Shown: positions 45,431 to 55,400 of the stretch, piece by piece
How the letters are laid out: each line of letters begins with the position of its first letter
How positions within the stretch are numbered: position 1 is the stretch's first letter
Origin: Cryptomeria japonica
Lineage: Eukaryota > Streptophyta > Pinopsida > Cupressales > Cupressaceae
Direction of reading: 5' to 3'
NCBI RefSeq assembly: GCF_030272615.1
Contig: NC_081411.1
Span: 43,889,017-43,953,016 of the forward strand
Length of the DNA: 64,000 nucleotides
Made by a program: the position numbers and the translations under genes
Notes under the pieces: generated by a model
Told to the model about the DNA's origin: nothing
The model's input: only the letters and a program-made list of their open reading frames with translations
The model's database searches: none

Positions 45431-45523
45431 AGAATGCAATGCACGGCTCTGTTTTTTAGTTTTTGACCTGCAAATCAACTTAGAAGCACTCCAAAACACA
45501 GTAAGATGGTTAGAAGGTTAGTA

Positions 45524-45541
45524 TTCACGTCGGGTTCACTA
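45524..45541 (-). other. Primer-binding site of element 2, mutated
   Basis: On the minus strand TAGTGAACCCGACGTGAA lies 5 bases after the 5' LTR. The same site in the element at 8075-19932 reads TGGTGAACCCGACGTGAA, so the second base has changed G to A, spoiling the match to the tRNA CCA end. Confidence 0.75.
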
Positions 45542-45546
45542 GTTAA

Positions 45547-47016
45547 TGTAGCATAGAAATTAGGAATCATCACAACAAGTAGATCAATCACAAACACAAG
45601 ACATGATAACTTAATCAAAAGAACACTCATGAAATGAACCTAATTCCAAAGCACATTCAATAGAGGTATGGAAACAAAGCATCTAAAAGAAAATATCATG
45701 CAAACCATATAACAATTCGGATGCTTCTTCCATGCGGCTCCATTGTTGTTCTTTCCTCTTCAATGGGTTTGTGGATCTCACCTACAAGTGCACACACAAT
45801 TGAAAGCAAAAAGCTCAAGAGTACTAGAAACGAAAGTTCAATAGTTTGATAGAAATTCGGGGTTCATCAAGGATTCGAAGGCCTTGATTGAAGAAAATTA
45901 TCCAATTTATAGAGAAATTGGATAAATGACAAGATTGGCATGATGCAATTCAAAGGGAAATTGCAAATCAATATGACAAATTATGACAAATTATGCATTT
46001 CCCATGCACAATTTGATTGATTGATAATTGATGATAAATTATGACACATTTCATGTCAACATTGATTGATTATCAATTATGACAATTTCATGACAAATTG
46101 AAATGTCACTCCCATAGAATTAGGAGATGAAATAGGAGGGAAAAGGAATTAGAAATTTGAAAAATTAGGAAATTGAAATTGATGACAAATTAGGAATTAG
46201 AAATTGATAGAAATTAGAATTTATTAATCAATTCACAAAGAGGAATAATTAGCCAATTAAATAAAGATTTAATTGTAATAAGAAGACTTAGGATTAATAA
46301 ATAATTTAGTAATCCTAGAGGAAGAAATGGCAAATTAGGTTAAATGGCTAAATCATAAAACCCTAGAAGACGAATTAGAAATGCGAAAATGACAATTAGG
46401 TCTTGATTGAAGATAATTAATATCATGATTTTGAATTGATAAATGACCAATGCGACAAAATGATTTGATTGGTAAATGCGCCAATTGACGAGGAACAATG
46501 ACAAATTGATCCAAATTGACATAATTGAGACAGACAACGATGGATAGCGAAATGATCGCAAAATGACAAGATCGACAAGAGGACAAGAATCGATGACAAA
46601 TAGATTGCAAAACGACAAGATTGAAAATGACCACGATCGATGGCAAATCGATCGTTAAATGACAAAATTGAACATGACAACGATTGATGACAAATCAATC
46701 GCGTGATGACAAGACTGAAAAGAGGACAAAACCCTAATTAGGATTGACGATGTCCAAAATGATGACAAATTAGCACGCACATTGATGCAACAAGATAAGT
46801 TCGATCAAAATCATGATTGGATAATGTTGTCGACAAGACCAAATTTGAGGACGAGATGATTGAAGAATGTAGAAGAATGACTCGATGTTCGCAAATGATA
46901 AAGACCAAGTGCGTATCATAGGAGAAATGTTAATGCGACGCAAAAACCTAAAATGAGGCAATGCGCAAATGTTAAAGTATGACCTCACAAGCGTTGACCA
47001 TTTTTAGGTGTCTACA
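45547..47016 (-). repeat. 5' LTR of element 2
   Basis: 1470 bp, same ends as 31368-32837 and adjacent to the primer site. The target duplication TCCAC follows at 47017-47021. Confidence 0.95.
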
Positions 47017-47021
47017 TCCAC

Positions 47022-48100
47022 ATATAACATTCAAGCTACAACAATCCATGCTGCCCTCCGCATACCTATTCAAGAATATCATCCTTTAACAGGGCATTCC
47101 TTATTGATGTTTCAAGAGCAATACAAACATTTACGGTACATTTTGATTGATGAAATGAGTTTCCTTGGCCCACAATTACTCATCAAGTTTGATAATAGAT
47201 TGCGACAAGCATTTCCCACTAGACAACACAAATCATTTGTAGGCCTCTCAGTTATGTTGGTTGGTGAACTTGCACAACTACCCCAAATTATGGACAAACC
47301 GTTGTATGCATCCCACTCAACAACACTCGCTTTATGGCACTCCTTCACTGATGTTGTCACCTTAGATGTTTCTTTCTGCCAACAAGGTGTGTCCCCATCA
47401 CAGATGCAGTTCCGTGACCTTTTGCTAAATGTACGCAACACAACACCATTGCAATCAGACTAAGAAATTATGTAGATGCGCTCAACACATGGTTTGACAC
47501 TTGATCAAAACAACCACTTTGACCAAAAAAAACATTTGTTTGCAACCAATGCAGCTTCAAACTCACACAATATTACAATATTAAAGCAATTGCACTCACC
47601 CATTACACGTGCAAAAACAATCATAACACATCACAGAGAAAAACAAACTCACCAAGATGAGCAGCTCTCATTTGAAATTCTTCTTTCTATAAACCAGCAA
47701 GTAATGCTCATTGCAAATTTATGGATAGAAGTTGGTCTTGTGAGTGGTTCTTTGGGACAAATCAAAATGATTGTCTACGATGCAACTTCTAATCACCAGA
47801 TTTACCAAAATATGTTGTTGTCCCCTTCCAACATTACACTGGACCACCATGGCATGCTACAAATCCAAAACATGTTCCCATTCCACCAATTACTAGAGGA
47901 AACCGCACACAGATTCCACTAACGATGGCATGGGGTATTACTATTCACAAATCACAGGGACTGACACTAGACTTTGCTACAATTGACAATGGAAAAACAG
48001 AGAAACAAGGTCTCGCGTTCACAACATTGTCTCGAGTAAAATCAATTGAACACCTTCGAATTCACCTGCCTTTCACTTACTAGAGGTACTCGAAATTGCA
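47022..48100 (+). pseudogene. Helitron PIF1-like helicase, C-terminal part
   Basis: Continues from 31367 in frame (SVS/TYNIQATTIHAALRIP). Walker B is ILIDEMSFLGP (about 47141-47173), followed by FVGLSVMLVGELAQLPQ and a later block readable as MAWGITIHKSQGLTLDFATI and FTTLSRVKSIEHLRIHLPF, which are helicase motifs V and VI. Stops occur at 47461, 47473 and about 47920, with a frameshift near 47920. The helicase would unwind DNA for rolling-circle transposition. It is dead here. Confidence 0.85.
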
Positions 48101-50258
48101 AGGTGGTCCATCAACCATTTCAATAAAGAATGAAGAAGCTTGTTTGCTGAAGCTTTGTCAGATCACAAAGGAAAATTACTTGCAAAAAAATCCAACACAG
48201 GTATTGTAACCACAACGTCTATACCCTTTTGCATAGCATATATCTTCTTTCATGCTTTGCCACACATTATAACTCTTGCATCTTGCAAGGTCAACAACAA
48301 ATGTAAAAGGTTCCATCGTAGCAAGAACTTTCCTTTCTCATTGTTGTTCGCATTCCAAAAATACAGGTTCGCACATCACGTACACTCACACTTCACATTG
48401 TTCTCGTTGCTTCTATTTACCCTCCTTCTAATGTTTACTCCCTACAATTACAATATCTCATATCTTACTAAAACTTCTCTCATGTTCTTCTACTTGCAAG
48501 CCATCAAAAAAGAGATTATTTTAAACCACACATGACACAAGGGTATCTCAATCTCTTTGACCTTTGCGTTCAATGATGCTAACTTCTGTTTGTACTTCTC
48601 ATCTTGTTTGCAGATTTCACAACCACCATAAAGTTTTTTCAGACATATCATCCACCATGCTTTCAACAATTGTAAGTACCTTCCTTTCCTATACTTTTCA
48701 ATCTCCAAGTTTCACCAGTTTCAATTATTTAATGCACCTACAATGTCCTAATAGATTTTAATTTCTCGCAGGTATGCAATGGTGACTTAAATTCAGTCTA
48801 CAAAACCGAGCAACAACATACAGTGCAATACAACATCAACAACTACTCAATGCTTTGATTCAGCTTTGCAACCAACATTTTACATAACATCAATTAAGTA
48901 CTTCACAAATATATACCTTAAATGGCTCTATAACATGCTGGCAATGCCAGCATGGGGGTTGGAGGGTGGCTAACTTATATTTTTTGGGACCAACACATTA
49001 AATTGGTTGGGTTTTATACAATCTAAAATAGAAAACATTTGTAATGAGTACTTTATTTTGCTCTTTCGTATTGTACATCATGCTACCTTCAACAACATGG
49101 GGGTTAGTGGGTGGTTAACTTTAGATTTTGGGAACAACTGAAAACATTGGTTGGGTTATGTACAGTTTTATATTTTCATATATATAAAGATTCCACTTTT
49201 CTTTTCCTTTAATTGCTTTCTTTCTATATGATGCTTCTACAAACCCACCTATCGGCCTCCTGTTGCAGGCACTCCCCCTACAACTGCTAGTATTAAATTG
49301 TGTGAGGATAACCTTAACCTAACTAAAACTATATATAGAGAGAGCACAATAAGATAGTAAGATTGAATTAGGCTAATAGAACATTTATGCTTGTGCATGG
49401 AAGGAATATTTACATATTGGAGCTGCAATAAAAGTTAAATGCATGGAAGTGTAAAAATTGGTAATTATGATTTGAATTTGGGAATTTGTGTAATCAAAGA
49501 GAACTAAAGGCTAATATAATAACACATATTTAACACAATATTTCATCATTTACTAATATTTAACTATAATAATTTTTTTGATCAAAATGGACACAAAATT
49601 AAATGAAAGTATATACAATGTATAATAGTTTAATAATAATAATAACTTTAATGAATGAATAGTTAACAATTTAATTTAATAATATTATTACAATTTTATA
49701 TAATTTATAAGGATAGAACTATTCATCAATAACAATAAAATAATAATTATTAAAAATAATATTTATTTTTTTAATTACATGTGTTATAGTAAATATAGAA
49801 AAAATTAAAATGTGAAAAATATTTATGTCATAATTCATTCTTCAATATTCAATTTGAGTTATATTACTCAAATTTTGTTTTCAATTTTTTAAAAGCTTTT
49901 ATTTTAGTTAATTATTTTATATTGTTTTAACTTTATTCTAATGTAAATTATAAGATATAGAAGACAAAAATTTGAATATTAGGTGAAATTATATTCTTAA
50001 TTTATTAAATGAATGTGGAGTGCTTTTTTAAAAATCTAAATCAATTATTTAATTAGCATCAAAATATTTTAATCATCTAAAAAATTGCCTAAAATAATTG
50101 ATAGAATTTTTTTTTAATAATAACTAGTTAATAAAAATACAGATTGCAATAATACTAGTCTAACGATAAATACTAATAATATTAAAATCAAACTATAATA
50201 TGTGACATTTTTGAAAACCCGTTTGACACCTTGGAGTCGTAAGGTTTTTATGCCGTTA
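48101..50258. other. Helitron tail and AT-rich spacer
   Basis: No gene is recognised. A 10-bp-arm inverted repeat (48934-48954) is followed 15 bases later by CTAA, a possible Helitron 3' end. A related segment (ATGGGGGTTAGTGGGTGG) lies at about 49098. From about 49490 to 50210 the DNA is extremely AT-rich, with runs of A and T. Confidence 0.45.
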
Positions 50259-50276
50259 AAACCCTAGTTAGGGTTT
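50259..50276 (+). promoter_or_regulatory. Inverted pair of telo-boxes upstream of the NAF1 exon
   Basis: AAACCCTA (50259-50266) and TAGGGTTT (50269-50276) lie 140-160 bases before the ATG. Telo-boxes of this type are common in promoters of plant ribosome and translation genes, which fits a snoRNP assembly factor. Confidence 0.6.
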
Positions 50277-50415
50277 AATCCCGAAAGCATCGTTACAAGC
50301 ATTTTGCTTCCTCTGATCTTAAATTTCATATTTTTCATCTAAAGGATTTATACCCTTATGGCCATAATGCCCCTGTTCTTCAAATCATCAAGCGCATTGA
50401 ATTTACAGAAGAAAA

Positions 50416-51966
50416 ATGGTCGGCTTGCATTCAGCAATCAGAGAGCAAAGGCGTGACAGGAAATCTGTATCTTCGGAAGTTACTGAGCTCGATTCATTTC
50501 TTTTAGACGAACCATTGACGGATAAATTTGACCCGCTTAGTTCACCATTGCAAGATTTTGAAGACTTGGGTTTTATAGACGATTGGATATGCGAGCCAGA
50601 TTGCTTTGAAATGGCTGATACACAGACAAGTTTTGATAAAGATATAGCAGCAGCAAAAGAAATCACTGAGAGAAATAAGGTACGTGAAGAGTGTAGCCCA
50701 ATTTCTTTTACATTAGAGGCTGCAGGTACCTCACCTAGTGATGTAGACAGTGTAGGGGTCATGATTGGAGAGGTTTGCTTGGATGGGGATAAAGGCATCC
50801 TGTCCGAGCACACATATTTGGAACACACAATAGCTCAAAATGAGTGCCGAAATGTTAAAAATGGGTGCCCAGATGGAATACGTGTTAAAACAGAGAAAAG
50901 TGGGTGCGAAGATGGAAAAACTGAGTGCCCCGATGGGTCAAGTAGTCTATCTGAAAAAGATGGAGGAATTTCAATGGGAAAATCAAAAAATGTAACTAGT
51001 TCTGGGGTTTCAGTAACTGGTCCCCTTCTTAGGCCAAAGGAAGAATGTGTTGAAAATGCCAACTCAGTTAAAAGAACATGGAACAATATGGAAATGAGTG
51101 TTCTGGAAAAGAATGACTCTAGCTTCGATTCGTTTAGTGGTTTCGAACACCGGGTAGATAATTTTGTGAAAAGTGAGGAATTCCCAATGGGAGAATCACA
51201 TAATGTGGCAAACAAAGGCGATGGTTTATCTGAGATTTTGACCCCTGGTGCTACTCTTAGTTCTAATGAAGAAAATGCTGACAATACCAGTTTGATTCAT
51301 GGCACAGGAGGCGGCATTCCTGAAAGGAGTGTTTTGAAAAACTGTGGGGTTCACTTAGATGAGCATAGAGGTTTTGAAAGCGCTGGACCAGATGCCCAGT
51401 GCCCAAGTGGTGAAAGTGAAGAAACATTAATGGAAACATCAAAAATTTTGACAATCAGTGGCAACGGTGTTTCTGGGCTTTCAGTGACTGGACATAATGA
51501 AGGCCATACCAACATAGTTCAGGGAATTGGGTATAACACTAAAAATGAGGTCAATGAGTTTAAAAATACAAAAGTGTCAAGAATAGACTATAGTGATGTC
51601 GAGAGCGGGGAGATAGTGAGTGAAGATGACGGGGAAGAATGTACTGGTCTTATGAAACCAGACTGTGAGGAATGCATTGATATGGTCGAACCAGACAGGG
51701 AGCACTGTATTGATATGGTAGAACTGGATGGTGAAGGTTGTGCTGGTATGGTGGAATCAGATAGTGACTATTGCTCCGATTCTTTGTTGGGCAGTGCTGA
51801 CAGCGATTATAGTGAAGAAGATGAGTATGTAGGAGGGGAAGAGGAAGGAGAAATTAAAGTTGACAAAGGAAGAAGAAAATTGCATGTAGGAAGCTTGGAT
51901 TATGATTTTGGCAGCAGTGACGACGAGGTTCCCAAGGGGCCTATACGGTCAAAGCATGAGCTTGAG
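50416..51966 (+). CDS. NAF1: NAF1-type H/ACA snoRNP assembly factor, exon 1 only
   Basis: ATG 50416 is in good context (AAAATGG). 517 codons run to a donor GAG/GTAATT at 51966, after which the frame soon stops. The product is acidic and Ser-rich, ending in YSEEDEYVGGEEEGEIK and DDEVPKGPIRSKHELE, the stretch that leads into the conserved NAF1 core in plants. NAF1 loads dyskerin during H/ACA snoRNP assembly in the nucleus. Four 11-residue repeats with C..MVE.D lie at residues 407-450. No core-domain exon follows in the next 300 bases; the next gene is antisense. Either the core lies beyond the window past a very long intron, or this is a truncated copy. The identity rests mainly on the KGPIRSKHEL junction. 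Confidence 0.7.
51634..51765 (+). repeat. 33-bp coding repeat in the NAF1 exon
   Basis: Four in-frame 11-codon units (EECIDMVEPDR, EHCIDMVELDG and variants), each with a Cys and an acidic end. Confidence 0.85.
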
Positions 51967-52262
51967 GTAATTTTGTTTTATTTGCTCTAATGACATTTTC
52001 TGGACATATCATGTCCTGCAAAGAAAGTAATTACTCATTGTCTGTTTGATCAATTTGCTCTCAAAAAACTAAAGAGGAGTTTCCTATGTTTTTGAAAATT
52101 TAAATACACGCTATTCTGTCTTGTATATTTAGGTTCTGTCCTTTCCGGATGACTATGTGAATATTTTCTGCGTTCTTAAAAGATAATGCTGTCCACAGTT
52201 TGCAAACATTCTCTTACTTATTTTTTGTAGATGGCAAATTATTTTGTTAGATTATCGCAAAA
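51967..52262. other. Spacer or intron between the NAF1 exon and the LAX gene
   Basis: AT-rich. At 52132-52133 a TATTTAG acceptor-like site is followed by GTTCTG (Val-Leu, as expected after the NAF1 exon), but the next codons do not match and a stop follows. No other signal is seen. Confidence 0.4.
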
Positions 52263-52478
52263 TCATGTTGATGAATAGCTGAAGATGCCACCCTTGGGGG
52301 GGCACTGGTAGCTCTTTGCAAACAGACCAAATGTGTTCACTTGTTGGAAAAAGTTAGTCATGCTTGCCCAGCCACCAAAGCCAAAGCCAACTATTAATAC
52401 CCAACCTACAATGAATATGTTCAAGATGTACATAGCTGTCCAGCCTCGCAGGAAAAATGGAGGCTTTTCCACAGAGTT
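52263..52478 (-). CDS. LAX exon 8 and stop
   Basis: 71 codons plus TGA, NSVEKPPFFLRGWTAMY to KGGIFSYSST; acceptor CAACAG. The tail after SYQCPPK is short and lacks a long His/Pro-rich extension. Confidence 0.95.
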   Translation of the reverse strand, partial: NSVEKPPFFLRGWTAMYILNIFIVGWVLIVGFGFGGWASMTNFFQQVNTFGLFAKSYQCPPKGGIFSYSST

Positions 52479-55400
52479 CTGTTGACATGAACATGGAAGA
52501 GTGATGTTAGGAACCTAGAAACATGAAAGCTTGCCCATAAAACACTCATCAATAACTTTTTAATCAGCTTAATCAAAGATAATTCCCACAAAACTATTTC
52601 ATAGACTTCATTAACACATTTATGCTATTGTTTCCGAGATCAAATGCTCATAGGTTTACCTTTGTCTTTGTCAGTAAGAATGCTAATTAATAAACTAAAA
52701 TTTTAAGAAAAACAGATTTATGCTGTCAATTCTGAAATCAGATGGTAACGTTAAATGAATGCTTTACCTCTGTTCTTCTGCAATAGGATTATTAAGATAA
52801 AGAGAGAGAATTGGCATAGTTTGTTTGTTAATGTTACAGCTAGGTCGGATCCCTTCTAGGGCCAACCTAGCACGTTTGGATGACTAATGGGCCCTTGGCC
52901 TTAGTCATGTCCTATAATACAATAATCATATCTCGCTTGAAACGTGTGGGGCTATTTCAGTTTTGGCGCCAACCTTATGCATCGAATTGTAATTATATAT
53001 ATTCTTCTTGCAAGCCGACTTGGGAAATTAAAAAGGGCTAAGTCGCCTATAAATACAAGGCATTAAGCATTGTTCAAACACATCATTCACTCAGTGATTA
53101 TCTCCTATATTCAGCACTCACCAGCGAACCACTTCTGTGATCAACGAAGTACAATTCAAGGATAGCGGATCATCCTTGAGAACAGCAAATTATCCTTGAG
53201 AACAGCGAACATTACTTTGAAGACAGCGAACATTACCCTAGGAGCAGCGAACATATCTCTGAGACAGCAAACATCCTATTCTTGGAGATAAGTTCATCAT
53301 TATGTGTATATCCTAGGTTGAAGATATTATTCTACTGTGCATAATTTACCGGTTCCAAATGCTTCATGTGCTGAAGGCTAAATTGTAAAGATACCTACTG
53401 ATTATTGAATAATAAGATCTGAGAATTATAGCTGGGTTTTTCACCTTCAAGAGGGAGGTTTTCCCAGGGTATATTGGTGTTCTTTGTGCACATTGATTTG
53501 TCTATCTGTTATTGCTATCAAATTTGCTAGAGTCTGATCTAAAATTAAAATTGTTACCTGTCTGGCAAGAGCTGTCCTATAGGTGAACATATGTGCCATA
53601 GATGGTATAATGTAGACAGTGAAACTGACCAAGAGAGCACCAACTGCAGAATTGATAGGCCCAAAGAAAGGAAAAATAATTGCAAGGAACCAGATTGGGA
53701 CCACAACAGGCAGCCTGGCCAACGTGCGGAGAAATATGCTCTTTGTATCATGCATGCCAATTACTTTCTCCCAAACAAAATATAAAGGAGTGCATGCAAA
53801 CCCAAAGGTAATAAACTGTACAAAAGGAATACACGAGATATATTTCTTGTCGGTGGAAACAATTGGATTTCAGCAAGTCTGAAACAAATTAATAAATTTA
53901 AACTGGATGAATCTCTCAGCAAATTTAAGTCCAGATCCGAAAAAGGAAAAATAAAATATATACAGCAGCTGCCAAACAGGGCTTCAAGTACCTGGTGGAT
54001 AAGCTTTAGGATGACTGCAATATCATGGAATGCTGACTTGGGGAGCAAAGAGAAAGCATTAGAATGATTCAAAAGCTCATCTCCAAATGCCCAGTAGACA
54101 GATATTGCAGATGGCAGAGTCAATGTCAATACATAGAGAGTTGCCAACAAGTAAATTGATTTGAATTTCTGAGGAATCCACATGGCATGCATTATTTCCC
54201 TGCAGGGAATAAAATTAAAATCATGTTACAACATATTAATCCAGCTAGTTCATCAAACTTAAGTTCAGGTGATAGGGGAAAAAAAAAAATTAATTAATTA
54301 ACTAATATCCATGAATTATTGAAGTAGACCAACAAGGCTCAAGAACTACAGAAGCTACAATAGGTAAATGGAGCTTGGAAGTATAGCACGTTTCATTAGG
54401 TCAATAGTACGTGAGTCAAAAGCAATATCTAGGAAGCAGAAGGAGGCTGATAAGTGATGAAGAACTTACACCGTAACAGCATGACCTCCAAAAGTGTAAA
54501 GAATATTTGTGGATCCAGTAAAGTAAAGCACAAGTCTGGTTGGTGCAGAGTGTTTCACATCTTCAACCTATTTAATTGGAACACTGTTAGATATTCTTAT
54601 GTAGTCTGTAACTAAAACTTTCATCAGTTTCATGTATAGAAAAACTACTATGCAGGATGTCCAAAAAATCTTTGGCAAATGAAGTTTGAACTACACTAGA
54701 CTTTCAGTATCTATACCTGTCCATGAACAAGTGATGCAATTGTCATGTACCATGCTGTGTATGTTGTCATTTTTAGTCCAATAAATGACCAAATTCGATA
54801 ATTATGGAAAGATGGAATAAAGACTGTGGTTGCACAACAAGCTCCAAAGATGTATGTCCAGGTTCTCTTGTCCAGATTATCATTTATATAATATATGTTA
54901 CTGTAAACAAAGCAGGCCTCAGCACCATAAATACAAAAGCAAATACAAGAACCAGACGGTTAACATTTTGGGTGTGAAGCAAAACCCCCCAAAAAACTTG
55001 ACTAGAAAAAATACTTAAATTAAAACCAAAGTTACATGGACACGGATATGGTATCGGATATGGATACGTCTATTTTTTAAGACCGCCAATATGGATACGG
55101 CTATTTTTTAAGACCGCCAATATGGATACGGCTGGATACGTCATTCATTAAAAACACATACACATATATTTAACACAGTTTTCTAAGTTATTCGAGGAGA
55201 TTCTCATTACTTCAAAAGCAATATAGACACATAATTGCTACATAAATAATGAAAGTTGATTTGACATTTTACAACATGCAAAAATAGTAGAGTTGCATTG
55301 GAAGATAACCCAAAAAATGGGTCAGTGAAATAGAAAAACATTTCATCCGTCTTTCTCATTTGGTGTAGGTTTTGTTAATATCAATTTTTTTTTAAAATGC

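Larger units (their letters stand above)
43420..45523 (-). other. Untranslated leader of element 2
   Basis: 2.1 kb without a convincing sense ORF. From the primer site it holds a 21-bp array (45430-45312), a block conserved with element 1 (44990-44380) and an AT-rich stretch up to the gag start. Confidence 0.7.
31368..47016 (-). mobile_element. Young Tat-like LTR retrotransposon, minus strand (element 2)
   Basis: 15.65 kb with two 1470-bp LTRs that differ at only four positions, all transitions. The target duplication is TCCAC (31363-31367 and 47017-47021). On the minus strand the order is 5' LTR, primer site, 2.1-kb leader, one long gag-pol frame (43419-35176), a 2.3-kb non-coding tail, polypurine tract and 3' LTR. 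Dual RNase H, G-patch and leader length place it in the Tat group. It is inserted in the helicase part of the Helitron. Five in-frame TAG codons interrupt gag-pol. Confidence 0.95.
20225..48100 (+). mobile_element. Decayed Helitron, split by two LTR retrotransposons
   Basis: Three collinear pieces (20225-22189, 30084-31367, 47022-48100) encode successive parts of one Rep/helicase protein. Removing the elements at 22195-30078 and 31368-47016, with one copy of each target duplication, rejoins codons in frame: RYK/APW at the first site and SVS/TYN at the second. Several stops and frameshifts show it is long dead. The Helitron termini are not settled; candidates for the 3' end are near 48970 and 49286. 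The 5' end may lie left of 20225 or even left of element 3. Confidence 0.85.

Noticed and set aside
48140-48535. 131-codon ORF rich in Phe and Leu downstream of the Helitron helicase
   Set aside because: Low-complexity hydrophobic translation of T-rich DNA, no family match, and in a decayed Helitron tail.
52133-52185. NAF1 exon 2
   Set aside because: Only the acceptor and the first two residues (Val-Leu) match; the rest diverges and stops within 17 codons.
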